Of a stretch of DNA of 21,312 nt, positions 14,472-21,312 are shown one piece after another (position 1 is the first letter of the stretch; each line of letters opens with the position of its first letter). Source of the stretch: Planctomycetota bacterium (GTDB lineage: Bacteria > Planctomycetota > B15-G4 > JADJEK01); the NCBI GenBank assembly GCA_016795255.1, contig JAEUIB010000845.1, positions 1 through 21,312 of the forward strand, read 5' to 3'. The notes below the pieces were generated by a model that was given only the letters and a program-made list of their open reading frames with translations, ran no database searches and was not told the DNA's origin. A program made the translations under genes and the position numbers.

Positions 14472-17033
14472 TCACCGCCCGCGCAACGCCTCTCGCAATT
14501 CGGCTTCGAACTCCGCGTCCGGCGCGAGGCGCAACGCCGCTTCGACGTCCGCTCGCCCGGCATCGAACGCGCGAACCCGCAACCGCGACAGACCGCGCAT
14601 GCCGATCGGCCGAGCGTCCGCCGGCGCCGCGGCCACGGCAGCGTCGAACGCAGCCGCGGCGACGGCGCGCGCCGCGGCGGCCTCCGCGAACGACCCGCTG
14701 ACTTCGATCGCGGTCGCTTCGAGGTCGGCGCACAGAGCGCGCTCGAGCAGAGCCGACGCGTCGTCCGCTCGGCGCGACAGCACGGCGTCGAGATCGGCGC
14801 GCGCTCTCGCCAGCGCGGCCTCGCACCGCGCGCGATCCGCGGATCGAGCGGCGCGTTCGGCGGCACGACGCCACCACTGCGCTCGATTCAGCCGTGCGAG
14901 CGAGAACAACGGATCGCCGGTCGCGGCGCGGTCGAAGTCGTCTCCGGCCAGCGCGTCTTCGCGGTCCGCATCGGCAGAACGAGCGAGTGCCCGCAGGATC
15001 CGAGCACGCTCCGCGCGGAACACGCCCCGGTTGTTCGCCGCGCCGAGCAGCGTCGGCTCGATCGTCAGCGCCGACGTCGCGTCGTCGATCGCGGCGGCCC
15101 ACGCGTCCAGCGCGGCATCGGAGTCGCCGGCGCCGCGCGCGGCGGCGGCGCGACGCGCATGCACCAGACTGCGATTGCCGTACGCCATCGCGTCCCGCGG
15201 ATCGGCGGCCAGCGCGCCCGAGAAGTCCTCGAGCGCTCCTTCGACGTCGTCGAGCCGGAGGCGGATCCCCGCGCGTTCGACCAACGCATCGGCCGACGCG
15301 TCGCCCGCGACGACGCGCTGCTCCGCCGCGCTGAGTTCGTGCTGCAGCGTCGCGCGACCGACCGCATCCGTCGGTGCCGCCGACGACGACGCCGCGCTGC
15401 GGGCCAGGTACGCCGGACCGAAGCCGCGACGCAGATCGAGCGCGCTCATCGCGTGGTGCCACGCCGCGTCGCCGTTGCCCGCCGCCAACTCGACCTGCGC
15501 GAGTCGCAGTCGCGCGTCGACGCACAGCGGATCGAGCCGCAGCACTTCGTCGAACGCGGCGCGCGCTCGATGCACGTCGCCGTCCAAGCGCGCCACCTCG
15601 CCGCGCGCGAGCTCGCGGTCGACGCGCTTCGGTCGCGGCGACGCCAGCGCGGCGTCGAGATCGGCCCGTGCGCTCGCGCACTCGGCCGCATCGATCCCGT
15701 CCTTGCCGCCGACGTCGATCCGCGCCGCTCGCGCGAGTCCGCGTTCGAGGCGTGCCTCGATCAACGCGGGCTCCATCGCCAATGCGGCGTCCAACTCGGC
15801 GAGCGCCGCGTCGGCGTCCCCGCGGACGCGCAACAGCTTGCCGAGCAGGTAGCGCGCGTGCGCGACCTCGTGCGATTCGGCGAACGCGCGGCAAGCCGCG
15901 ATCCCTTCATCGAGCCGCGCCCGCGCCGACGCGACGTCGCCGAGGCGTTGCTCGAGCGCCGCGTCTTGCAACACGACGCCGACGAGTTCGGACAACGCCA
16001 GCGCTTCGTCCGACGCGGCGCGCCGGCTGCGCTCGTGCCACGCCAGCGCCGCGACGACCAGCACCACCGCGAGCAGCGCCGCGCTGAACGCCGACCACGC
16101 GCGATGGCGCGCGACGAAACGCGACACTCGCCGCAGGCGTGACGGCGCGCGCGCGAGGACCGGTCGGCCCTCGAGCCAACGATCGAGGTCGTCGGCGAGC
16201 GCGGCCGCGCTGGCGTAGCGCTGGTCCTTCGCCTTCGCGAGGCACTTCGTCACGACGTTCTCGAGGTCGCGCGGGATCTGCGGCCGCAGCGCGCGCAGGC
16301 GACGCGGCTCGGACTCGACGATCGCACGCAGCACCGCGACGACGTCGTCGCCGCGGAACGGCGGCTCGCCGCCGAGGACGCGATACAGCGTGGCACCCAA
16401 GCCCCAGACGTCGGTGCGCGCGTCGACGTCGTGCACGCGGCCTTCCGCTTGCTCCGGCGCCATCGTTTCCGGCGTTCCGAGCACGTGTCCCGATCGCGAC
16501 GTGCGGGCGTCGAGATCGCGCAGATCCTTCGCCAACCCGAAGTCGGTGACGAACACGCGATCGCCGGCGACCAGCAAGTTCTGCGGCTTCAGATCGCGAT
16601 GGACGATTCCGTGCTCGTGCGCGAAGTGGACGGCGCGCGCCGCGTCGCGGACGAAGCGGGCCGCCTTGGTCGCGGCCCCCGCCACCGCGACGTCGAGCGC
16701 CACGCCATCGACGAACTGCATGACGAACACGTCGGACCCGACGTCGAGGACGGCCGCGATGTGCGGATGATCGAGCCGTGCCGCAGCGCGTGCTTCGCGC
16801 TGCAGTCGCTTGGACGCTTCGCCGTCGAGATCCGCGGCACGCAGACGCTTCACCGCGACGCGGCGATGCAGTTCGACGTCGAACGCCTCGAACACGACAC
16901 CCATGCCGCCGTGACCGATCTCGCGCACCAATCGATAGCGACCGAGCACGAGCGCGTCGTCGCGCGGCGCGTCGCCGTCCGCCACGTCGCGGAGCAGACG
17001 CTCGAGCGCATGCGGCGGCAGTTCGTCGCTCAC
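14472..17033 (-). CDS. Ser/Thr protein kinase with one membrane helix and C-terminal TPR-like region
   Basis: 853 residues. The GTG at 17033 overlaps the sigma factor stop (GTGA) and has GGAGAA upstream; longer in-frame extensions only shadow the sigma gene. The N-terminal Hanks-type kinase domain (31-290) is complete: glycine loop GHGGMG (40-45), VAVK (K62), HRDLKPQN (D147, K149, N152), DFG (164-166) and APE (192-194). A single hydrophobic helix (about 315-332) follows. Residues 340-853 are alanine-rich, repeated helical segments of TPR type, such as DADAALAELDAALAMEPAL and VEGALEDFSGALAADPRDA, ending in a motif of the same kind. The kinase half should face the cytoplasm and the TPR half the periplasm. 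It is the second gene of the sigma factor operon, a common pairing in Planctomycetota, so a role in controlling that sigma factor is likely (inference). Confidence 0.93.
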   Translation of the reverse strand: MSDELPPHALERLLRDVADGDAPRDDALVLGRYRLVREIGHGGMGVVFEAFDVELHRRVAVKRLRAADLDGEASKRLQREARAAARLDHPHIAAVLDVGSDVFVMQFVDGVALDVAVAGAATKAARFVRDAARAVHFAHEHGIVHRDLKPQNLLVAGDRVFVTDFGLAKDLRDLDARTSRSGHVLGTPETMAPEQAEGRVHDVDARTDVWGLGATLYRVLGGEPPFRGDDVVAVLRAIVESEPRRLRALRPQIPRDLENVVTKCLAKAKDQRYASAAALADDLDRWLEGRPVLARAPSRLRRVSRFVARHRAWSAFSAALLAVVLVVAALAWHERSRRAASDEALALSELVGVVLQDAALEQRLGDVASARARLDEGIAACRAFAESHEVAHARYLLGKLLRVRGDADAALAELDAALAMEPALIEARLERGLARAARIDVGGKDGIDAAECASARADLDAALASPRPKRVDRELARGEVARLDGDVHRARAAFDEVLRLDPLCVDARLRLAQVELAAGNGDAAWHHAMSALDLRRGFGPAYLARSAASSSAAPTDAVGRATLQHELSAAEQRVVAGDASADALVERAGIRLRLDDVEGALEDFSGALAADPRDAMAYGNRSLVHARRAAAARGAGDSDAALDAWAAAIDDATSALTIEPTLLGAANNRGVFRAERARILRALARSADADREDALAGDDFDRAATGDPLFSLARLNRAQWWRRAAERAARSADRARCEAALARARADLDAVLSRRADDASALLERALCADLEATAIEVSGSFAEAAAARAVAAAAFDAAVAAAPADARPIGMRGLSRLRVRAFDAGRADVEAALRLAPDAEFEAELREALRGR

Positions 17034-17764
17034 GGGCGCTTCTCCGCGAACAGCCACGCCCATTCGTCGGACAACGACTCGGGATCGCGGACCGTGTCCG
17101 AGACCTCGGATCGCAGCAGCACGCGGAACCGCGCCTTCGCGCGCTGCAGGAAGTTCGAGACGTCGACCTTGGTCAGACCGTGGCGCGCGGCGACCGTCGC
17201 GTAGTCGACGTCGGCTGCGGGATCGAGCACGTAGTCGCGGAACACCGCGAACACCGAGGCGCGCCCCTCGCGCTCGAACTCGTCCTGCAGTCGGTCGAGC
17301 GCGCGTTTGACCAACGCGCTCCTCCACGTCCGATCGAGCACGTCCTCCGCACGCGACGCCTCGGGATCGGCGACGTCGAGCTCGGAGCCGTCCGCGTGCG
17401 TCCTCGACTCGTGGACCGCGTCGCCTCCTCGGACGGCCGCGCGTTCCTTGCGCCGCTGCTCGAACACGAAATGCCGCAATGCCACCTTCAGGAATGATCG
17501 GAAGCGACCGCGCGTCGGCTCGGCCTTCGCCAAGAACCCCGAGTCGAGCGACCACGCGAAGAACGCCTGCGCGAGATCGTCGACCCGATCGGGGCGGCGC
17601 GTCCACGAGCGGAGATACGCGCGGATCGGCTCGTCGTAGCCGCGCGCGAGCTCGTCGTACGCGGCGCGGCGCGCGTCGCCGCCGGCCTTTCCGGCCAGGA
17701 TCAGCGACCACCGTGTGTCGGGGAATGCCGCGCCGGTTGGCGCGGGCCGATCGCCGCCCGTCAT
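17030..17764 (-). CDS. ECF-type RNA polymerase sigma factor
   Basis: 244 residues from the ATG at 17764; upstream in-frame sequence lacks family similarity. Region 2 reads YDEPIRAYLRSW, DDLAQAFFAWSLDSGFL and RFRSFLKVALRHFVFEQRRKE; region 4 reads YATVAARHGLTKVDVSNFLQRAK, a helix-turn-helix for the -35 element. The linker (about 110-145) is acidic. There is no anti-sigma factor gene beside it. Instead the Ser/Thr kinase overlaps its stop, so phosphorylation of the sigma factor is a plausible mode of control, as reported for some other ECF groups that lack an anti-sigma factor (inference). No good Shine-Dalgarno sequence precedes the chosen start. The gene is divergent from the LolA/GyrI-like gene over 124 nt. 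Confidence 0.9.
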   Translation of the reverse strand: MTGGDRPAPTGAAFPDTRWSLILAGKAGGDARRAAYDELARGYDEPIRAYLRSWTRRPDRVDDLAQAFFAWSLDSGFLAKAEPTRGRFRSFLKVALRHFVFEQRRKERAAVRGGDAVHESRTHADGSELDVADPEASRAEDVLDRTWRSALVKRALDRLQDEFEREGRASVFAVFRDYVLDPAADVDYATVAARHGLTKVDVSNFLQRAKARFRVLLRSEVSDTVRDPESLSDEWAWLFAEKRP

Positions 17765-17815
17765 CCGCGATTCCGAAAGAAGTTCGATGAGCCCGTCGCG
17801 GCGTTCCGTACGGGA

Positions 17816-17833
17816 CCGAGTCCGGAGACTCGG
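17816..17833. promoter_or_regulatory. Inverted repeat in the divergent sigma factor/LolA-GyrI promoter region
   Basis: A perfect 7-bp inverted repeat, CCGAGTC (17816-17822) and GACTCGG (17827-17833) with a CGGA loop, lies near the middle of the 124-nt gap. Two further GG/CC pairs flank it after mismatches. TAGGAT at about 17854-17859 resembles a -10 box on the plus strand. The repeat could be an operator serving both genes, or a leader hairpin; the sequence alone does not decide. Confidence 0.35.
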
Positions 17834-17888
17834 GACCGCGAGCGTCGCGGGCCTAGGATACGCCGGCGCATCGTTCCGGAGGCTGCCC

Positions 17889-19175
17889 ATGGACTCGCCC
17901 CTCGCGTTCGTCTCGTCGTTGGTTCTCGCCGGCTCCTGGTTCCTCGGCTCGGCGTGCGGCGCCGCGACCGACGACCCGCCGCCGACCGCCGAGAGCATCC
18001 TCGACCGCATGGACGAAACCTGTGGCGACGTGACGCGCCGCGCGAACCTGAAGTCGCTGCGGATGAAGGGTGGCTTACAAGCCCCCGGCGCCGGCGCGAA
18101 GATCACGTTCACGGAGGTCCACGTCGGGACCGACCGCGTGCTGCACACCACGGCGATGGGCGACTTCGGCTCGTTCACGATGGGCTCGACGCCGACCGTG
18201 TCGTGGTCCACCGATCCCGCGCTCGGGATCACGGTGCGCGACGGGGACGAGCAGCTCGGCGTCGTGCGTTGGTTCGCGTTCAACCGTCGTGCGCCGTGGC
18301 GCACGTTGTACGAGAGCGCCGAACTCCTCGCCGACAGCGACGTCGACGGCGACGATTGCTGGACGCTGCGGATGATCCCGAAGTCCGGCAACGACGCGAC
18401 GTGGTACGTCGACCAGGCGACGCACCTGCCGCGCAAGATCGACGTCAAGGTCCCGAACCCGACGGGCGGCGACGTCGCGATGTCGTGGCTGTTCGAGGAT
18501 TGGAAGGCCGTCGACGGCATCCCGTTCCCGCACGTCAAGAAGATGAGCGTGATGGGCGTCGAGATGGTCTACCGCTACACGTCGATCGAACTCGACGTCG
18601 AGGTCACGCCGGCCGAGATCGACCCACCCGCCGACGTGCAGGCCGCGATCGACGATCCGAAGCTGCGCAGCACGCGCGCACCCGAGAAGGGCGGCGACGT
18701 CACGATCGAAACGATCGAGCCGCGCATCGTCGCCAGCATGCGTGCGACGGTGAAGTCCGACGAGATCAGCAAGCAGCTCGCGCGCATGTTGCCGGAGGTC
18801 GGTGGTTCGCTCGCGCAGAGCGGCGCCGAGATGACCGGCCCGCCGTTCACGCGGTACCACTCGGGCATCGACGGCACGGAGCTCGACATCGAAGCCGGCA
18901 TCCCGGTGAAGCAGCGCGTCGAGCTGAAGGGACGCGCGGTGCTGTCCGAGCTGCCGGGCGGCAAGGCCGCGACGACGTGGCACATCGGCCCGTACGGCGA
19001 GTTGCCGAAGACCTACGCGTTGCTGCGGACGTGGATGAAGGAGCACGGCGTCGAAGGATCGGGCGGTCCGTGGGAGATCTACTGGACCGATCCGGGCCTC
19101 GAGCCCGACCCGCTGAAGTGGCGCACGCAGATCATCTGGCCGATCAAGGACGACGCGACGAAGCGCGGTTCGTGA
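17889..19175 (+). CDS. Exported protein: LolA-like N-terminal region fused to a GyrI-like small-molecule-binding domain
   Basis: 428 residues, ATG at 17889 with a perfect GGAGG (17878-17882) upstream; earlier in-frame codons overlap the divergent promoter region. Residues 1-25 are an export signal; GSAC at 20-23 is a poor lipobox, so lipid attachment is uncertain. Residues about 34-245 resemble the LolA/LolB-like fold of outer-membrane lipoprotein-sorting type proteins: AESILDRMDE, TWYVDQATHLPRKIDV, SWLFEDWKAVDGIPFP. Residues 270-421 are a GyrI-like (AraC effector-binding) domain: IVASMRATV, ELPGGKAATTWHIGPYGELP, PWEIYWTDPGLEPDPLKWRTQIIWPI, with the conserved glutamate E396. GyrI-like domains normally act in the cytoplasm as drug or small-molecule sensors. 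Here the domain is exported. It converges on the DUF1501 gene with 22 nt between stops. Confidence 0.75.
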   Translation: MDSPLAFVSSLVLAGSWFLGSACGAATDDPPPTAESILDRMDETCGDVTRRANLKSLRMKGGLQAPGAGAKITFTEVHVGTDRVLHTTAMGDFGSFTMGSTPTVSWSTDPALGITVRDGDEQLGVVRWFAFNRRAPWRTLYESAELLADSDVDGDDCWTLRMIPKSGNDATWYVDQATHLPRKIDVKVPNPTGGDVAMSWLFEDWKAVDGIPFPHVKKMSVMGVEMVYRYTSIELDVEVTPAEIDPPADVQAAIDDPKLRSTRAPEKGGDVTIETIEPRIVASMRATVKSDEISKQLARMLPEVGGSLAQSGAEMTGPPFTRYHSGIDGTELDIEAGIPVKQRVELKGRAVLSELPGGKAATTWHIGPYGELPKTYALLRTWMKEHGVEGSGGPWEIYWTDPGLEPDPLKWRTQIIWPIKDDATKRGS

Positions 19176-19197
19176 CGAGCGCGGCCGCCGCGCCGCA

Positions 19198-20601
19198 TCA
19201 CGCGAACAAGTCGGTGACCACTTCGCCTTCGACGTCGGTCAGCCGGAAGTCGCGGCCGGCGAAGCGGTACGTCAGGCGCTCGTGGTCGAGTCCGAGCAGC
19301 GCCAGCATCGTCGCGTGCAGGTCATGCACGTGGACCTTGTCGCGCTCGGCGTAGAAGCCGTAGTCGTCGGTCGCGCCGTAGCTGAAGCCGCGCTTCGTGC
19401 CGCCGCCGGCGAACCAGATCGTGAAGCCGTGCGGATTGTGATCGCGGCCGTTCTCGCCCTGCGCCGTCGGCGTGCGACCGAATTCGCCGGCCCACAGCAC
19501 GAGCGTGTCGTCGAGCAATCCGCGCAGCTTCAGGTCGTGCAGCAATCCGGCGATCGGCAGGTCGACCTCGCGCGCGTTCTTCGCGTGCAGTTCCTTCAGT
19601 TGCTCGTGCTGGTCCCACTTGTACGAGTGCGTGCACTGGATGAACCGCACGCCCGACTCGGCCAGGCGGCGCGCCAGCAGGCACTGGCGACCGAAGTTCT
19701 CGGTGATCGGATCGTCGATGCCGTACAGCTTCTTCGTCGCGGCGCTCTCGTTCTCGAGGTCGAGGACCTGCGGCGCTTCGGTCTGCATGCGGAACGCGAG
19801 TTCGTACGACTCGATGCGCGCTTCGAGCATCGGGTCGTGGTCGCGACACGCGGAGTGGTCGGTGTTCAGATCGCGCAGCAGGTCGAGCTGCGCGCGCTGG
19901 AACTCGGGCGCGACGTCGCCGCGTTCGAGGTGGCGGATCGTCGCCGACTTCGCCGGCACGCTCGCGTTGCCGATCGGCGTGCCTTGGTAGACGCCGGGCA
20001 AGAAAGCGCTCGACCAGTTGTTGACGCCGCCGTGGCCGAGCGTCGGGCAGATCGTGATGAAGCCGGGCAGGTTGTCGTTCTGACTGCCGAGGCCGTACAG
20101 CACCCACGATCCCATGCTCGGCCGCACGAACGTCGCCGAGCCGGTGTGCAGCGCGAGCAGCGCTCCGCCGTGCGCTTCGTTCGTGCCGTGCATCGACTTC
20201 ACGAAGCACAAGTCGTCGACGTGGCGCGCGACGTTCGGGAACAACTCGGACACCCACGCGCCGCTTTGCCCGTACTGCTTGAACGCCCACGGCGACTTCA
20301 GCAGGTTGCCGGTCTGCGCGAATTGGATCCGCGGCTTCGCGAACGGCAGCGGCTTGCCGTGATCGCGCGCGAGCAGCGGCTTGTGGTCGAACGTGTCGAC
20401 CTGGCTCGGCCCGCCGTGCATGAACAGGAAGATCACGCGCTTCGCGCGCGGCGCGAAGTGCGCCGGCCGCGCCGCGGTCGGCGAGCGATCGAACGCCTGC
20501 GCGAGCGCCGCGAACGACAACCAGCCGAAGCCCGCGCCGAGTGCTTTCAGCGCGTCGCGTCGCGTCGTCGCTCCGTCGGGCGTCCCGCGTTCAGTCGACA
20601 T
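19198..20601 (-). CDS. DUF1501 domain-containing protein, exported (Tat-like signal)
   Basis: 467 residues, ATG at 20601, 11 nt inside the end of the DUF1553 gene; an upstream extension only shadows that gene. Residues 12-36 form a Tat-type signal: TTRRDALKALGAGFG then a hydrophobic stretch ending AALAQA. The mature part has the DUF1501 hallmarks VIFLFMHGGPSQVDTFDHK, SMHGTNEAHG, GVRFIQCTH, VLWAGEFGRTPTAQG and RDHNPHGF, related to the alkaline phosphatase/sulfatase superfamily. Family members are abundant in Planctomycetota and usually follow a gene with DUF1549/DUF1553, as here. Their reaction is not established; a role with sulfated or complex polysaccharides or redox proteins is often suggested. 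The histidines and aspartates that would hold metal appear to be kept. Confidence 0.93.
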   Translation of the reverse strand: MSTERGTPDGATTRRDALKALGAGFGWLSFAALAQAFDRSPTAARPAHFAPRAKRVIFLFMHGGPSQVDTFDHKPLLARDHGKPLPFAKPRIQFAQTGNLLKSPWAFKQYGQSGAWVSELFPNVARHVDDLCFVKSMHGTNEAHGGALLALHTGSATFVRPSMGSWVLYGLGSQNDNLPGFITICPTLGHGGVNNWSSAFLPGVYQGTPIGNASVPAKSATIRHLERGDVAPEFQRAQLDLLRDLNTDHSACRDHDPMLEARIESYELAFRMQTEAPQVLDLENESAATKKLYGIDDPITENFGRQCLLARRLAESGVRFIQCTHSYKWDQHEQLKELHAKNAREVDLPIAGLLHDLKLRGLLDDTLVLWAGEFGRTPTAQGENGRDHNPHGFTIWFAGGGTKRGFSYGATDDYGFYAERDKVHVHDLHATMLALLGLDHERLTYRFAGRDFRLTDVEGEVVTDLFA

Positions 20602-21312
20602 GCATGAACTCGTTGCTCTCGAACAACACGTGCGCGAGCCCCACCCACGCGCGCTCCGCGTCGCCGGCCGGTGACGCGGCGCGAGCCCGTTCGAGGAACG
20701 CTTGCGCTCGGGGGAGCTCGTCGGCTCGCGGCGCACGCAACAGCACGGTGCGCCAGATTCGTTCGATGCGCGCGACGTCGGTGTCGTTCGTCGGCGCGGT
20801 CGCCGACGCCGCGGCGACGGCGCGCGCGGCGTCGCGGACGAGCGGCGAGTTCATCATCCACAGCGATTGATGCGCGCCGACCGTGGCCGGCCGGCACTCG
20901 AGATGGACGCCCGCGTCCGCGTAGTCGAACGCCGTGAACAGGTCGTACATCGCGTTGCGGATGATCGGCAGGTACAGCGAGCGGCGCGGCACGTCGTAAC
21001 GCGCGGCGTCCGCCGATTGGTCGTTCGTCACGTAATCGCCGTCCGTACCGGTCAACAGCGTTCCGCCCGCGGTGCGATCGAGTTGGCCGGAGAGCAGCAG
21101 CAGTCCGTCGCGCACTTCTTCCGCACCGAGGCGGCGGCGGAATTGACGCGCGAGCCGCAGATTGTCCGGATCCGCCTGCGCCGCCGCGTCACCGACCACG
21201 CTGCTCATCCGATACGTCGACGACGTGAGGATCAACCGCAGCATCGCCTTGACGTCGTAGCCCGACGCGACGAAGCGGCGCGCCAACCAATCGAGCAACT
21301 CGGGATGCGTCG
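20591..21312 (-). CDS. DUF1553 domain-containing protein, C-terminal part (5' end outside window)
   Basis: The frame is open from the right edge to the TGA at 20591-20593 and encodes about 240 residues. Seen: THPELLDWLARRFV at the edge, then MLRLILTSSTYRMSS, DPDNLRLARQFRRRLGAEEVRD, RSLYLPIIRNAMYDLFTAFDYADA and, near the end, GLAHVLFESNEFMHVD. These are standard DUF1553 (PSD1) blocks. Full-length proteins of this kind are exported and often carry a cytochrome-c-like PSCyt1 domain and DUF1549 upstream; that part is not in the window, so a haem site cannot be confirmed. The TTG at 21298 is not the start, because the family similarity continues upstream. The stop overlaps the DUF1501 start by 11 nt, which indicates one operon. 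Confidence 0.93.
   Translation of the reverse strand, partial: THPELLDWLARRFVASGYDVKAMLRLILTSSTYRMSSVVGDAAAQADPDNLRLARQFRRRLGAEEVRDGLLLLSGQLDRTAGGTLLTGTDGDYVTNDQSADAARYDVPRRSLYLPIIRNAMYDLFTAFDYADAGVHLECRPATVGAHQSLWMMNSPLVRDAARAVAAASATAPTNDTDVARIERIWRTVLLRAPRADELPRAQAFLERARAASPAGDAERAWVGLAHVLFESNEFMHVD

Noticed and set aside
11701..15852. A plus-strand open frame of 1,383 codons across the hybrid kinase and the kinase operon
   Set aside because: It runs in another frame over two well-supported genes on opposite strands, is dominated by Arg, Ala and Ser, and shows no domain. It is the usual shadow of high-GC codon usage.
1..21312. Defence system, prophage, integron or CRISPR array
   Set aside because: No direct repeat array, integrase, transposase or known defence gene was found on either strand; all sizeable segments are covered by ordinary chromosomal genes.

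Overview
The window is about 21.3 kb of very GC-rich DNA from a bacterium. It is most probably a member of the Planctomycetota. The strongest pointers are a DUF1501/DUF1553 gene pair at the right edge, an ECF-type sigma factor coupled to a serine/threonine kinase with a C-terminal TPR region, and a V4R-PAS hybrid histidine kinase, in a housekeeping setting of folD, rsfS, a PSP1/RicT-like gene and a membrane pyrophosphatase. This placement is an inference from gene families; there is no rRNA in the window and I could not search a database. I see no tRNA, IS element, CRISPR array or prophage. The very long alternative frames, including one of over 1,300 codons, are shadows of high-GC codon usage.

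Layout, left to right. 1-905 (+): the 3' end of folD, overlapped by a small exported histidine phosphatase. 912-2402 (-): a membrane-anchored SGNH/AlgX-like protein, divergent from a ligase-associated metallo-beta-lactamase-fold exonuclease (2465-3451, +). 3548-6093 (-): a DUF255 thioredoxin-domain protein followed by a PSP1/RicT-like protein, joined by an ATGA overlap. 6234-8658 (-): a K+-dependent, probably Na+-pumping pyrophosphatase and rsfS, 4 nt apart, closed by a clear intrinsic terminator at 6122-6166. 8974-10551 (-): a GT-C type membrane glycosyltransferase-like protein, with a 315-nt gap between it and hppA that holds a second terminator-like hairpin. 10777-11640 (+): a secreted protein of unknown function. 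11879-14410 (+): an 843-residue hybrid histidine kinase with a basic tail and a V4R sensor. 14472-17764 (-): ECF sigma factor then Ser/Thr kinase, joined by a GTGA overlap. 17889-19175 (+): a secreted LolA-like/GyrI-like fusion, divergent from the sigma factor. 19198-21312 (-): DUF1553 (partial) then DUF1501.

The genes do not form one obvious pathway. The left half is mostly housekeeping. The right half (10.8-19.2 kb) is rich in signalling: a soluble hybrid kinase, a sigma factor/kinase unit and, divergent from that unit, an exported protein with a small-molecule-binding fold. The most interesting points are the V4R sensor with a complete MopR-like zinc-ligand spacing joined to a histone-H1-like tail, the LolA/GyrI fusion next to the sigma/kinase operon, the pairing of PSP1/RicT with a thioredoxin-domain protein, and the hairpin with a U6 tract in the hppA leader. 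No clearly new multi-gene system was found; these are leads of moderate strength.
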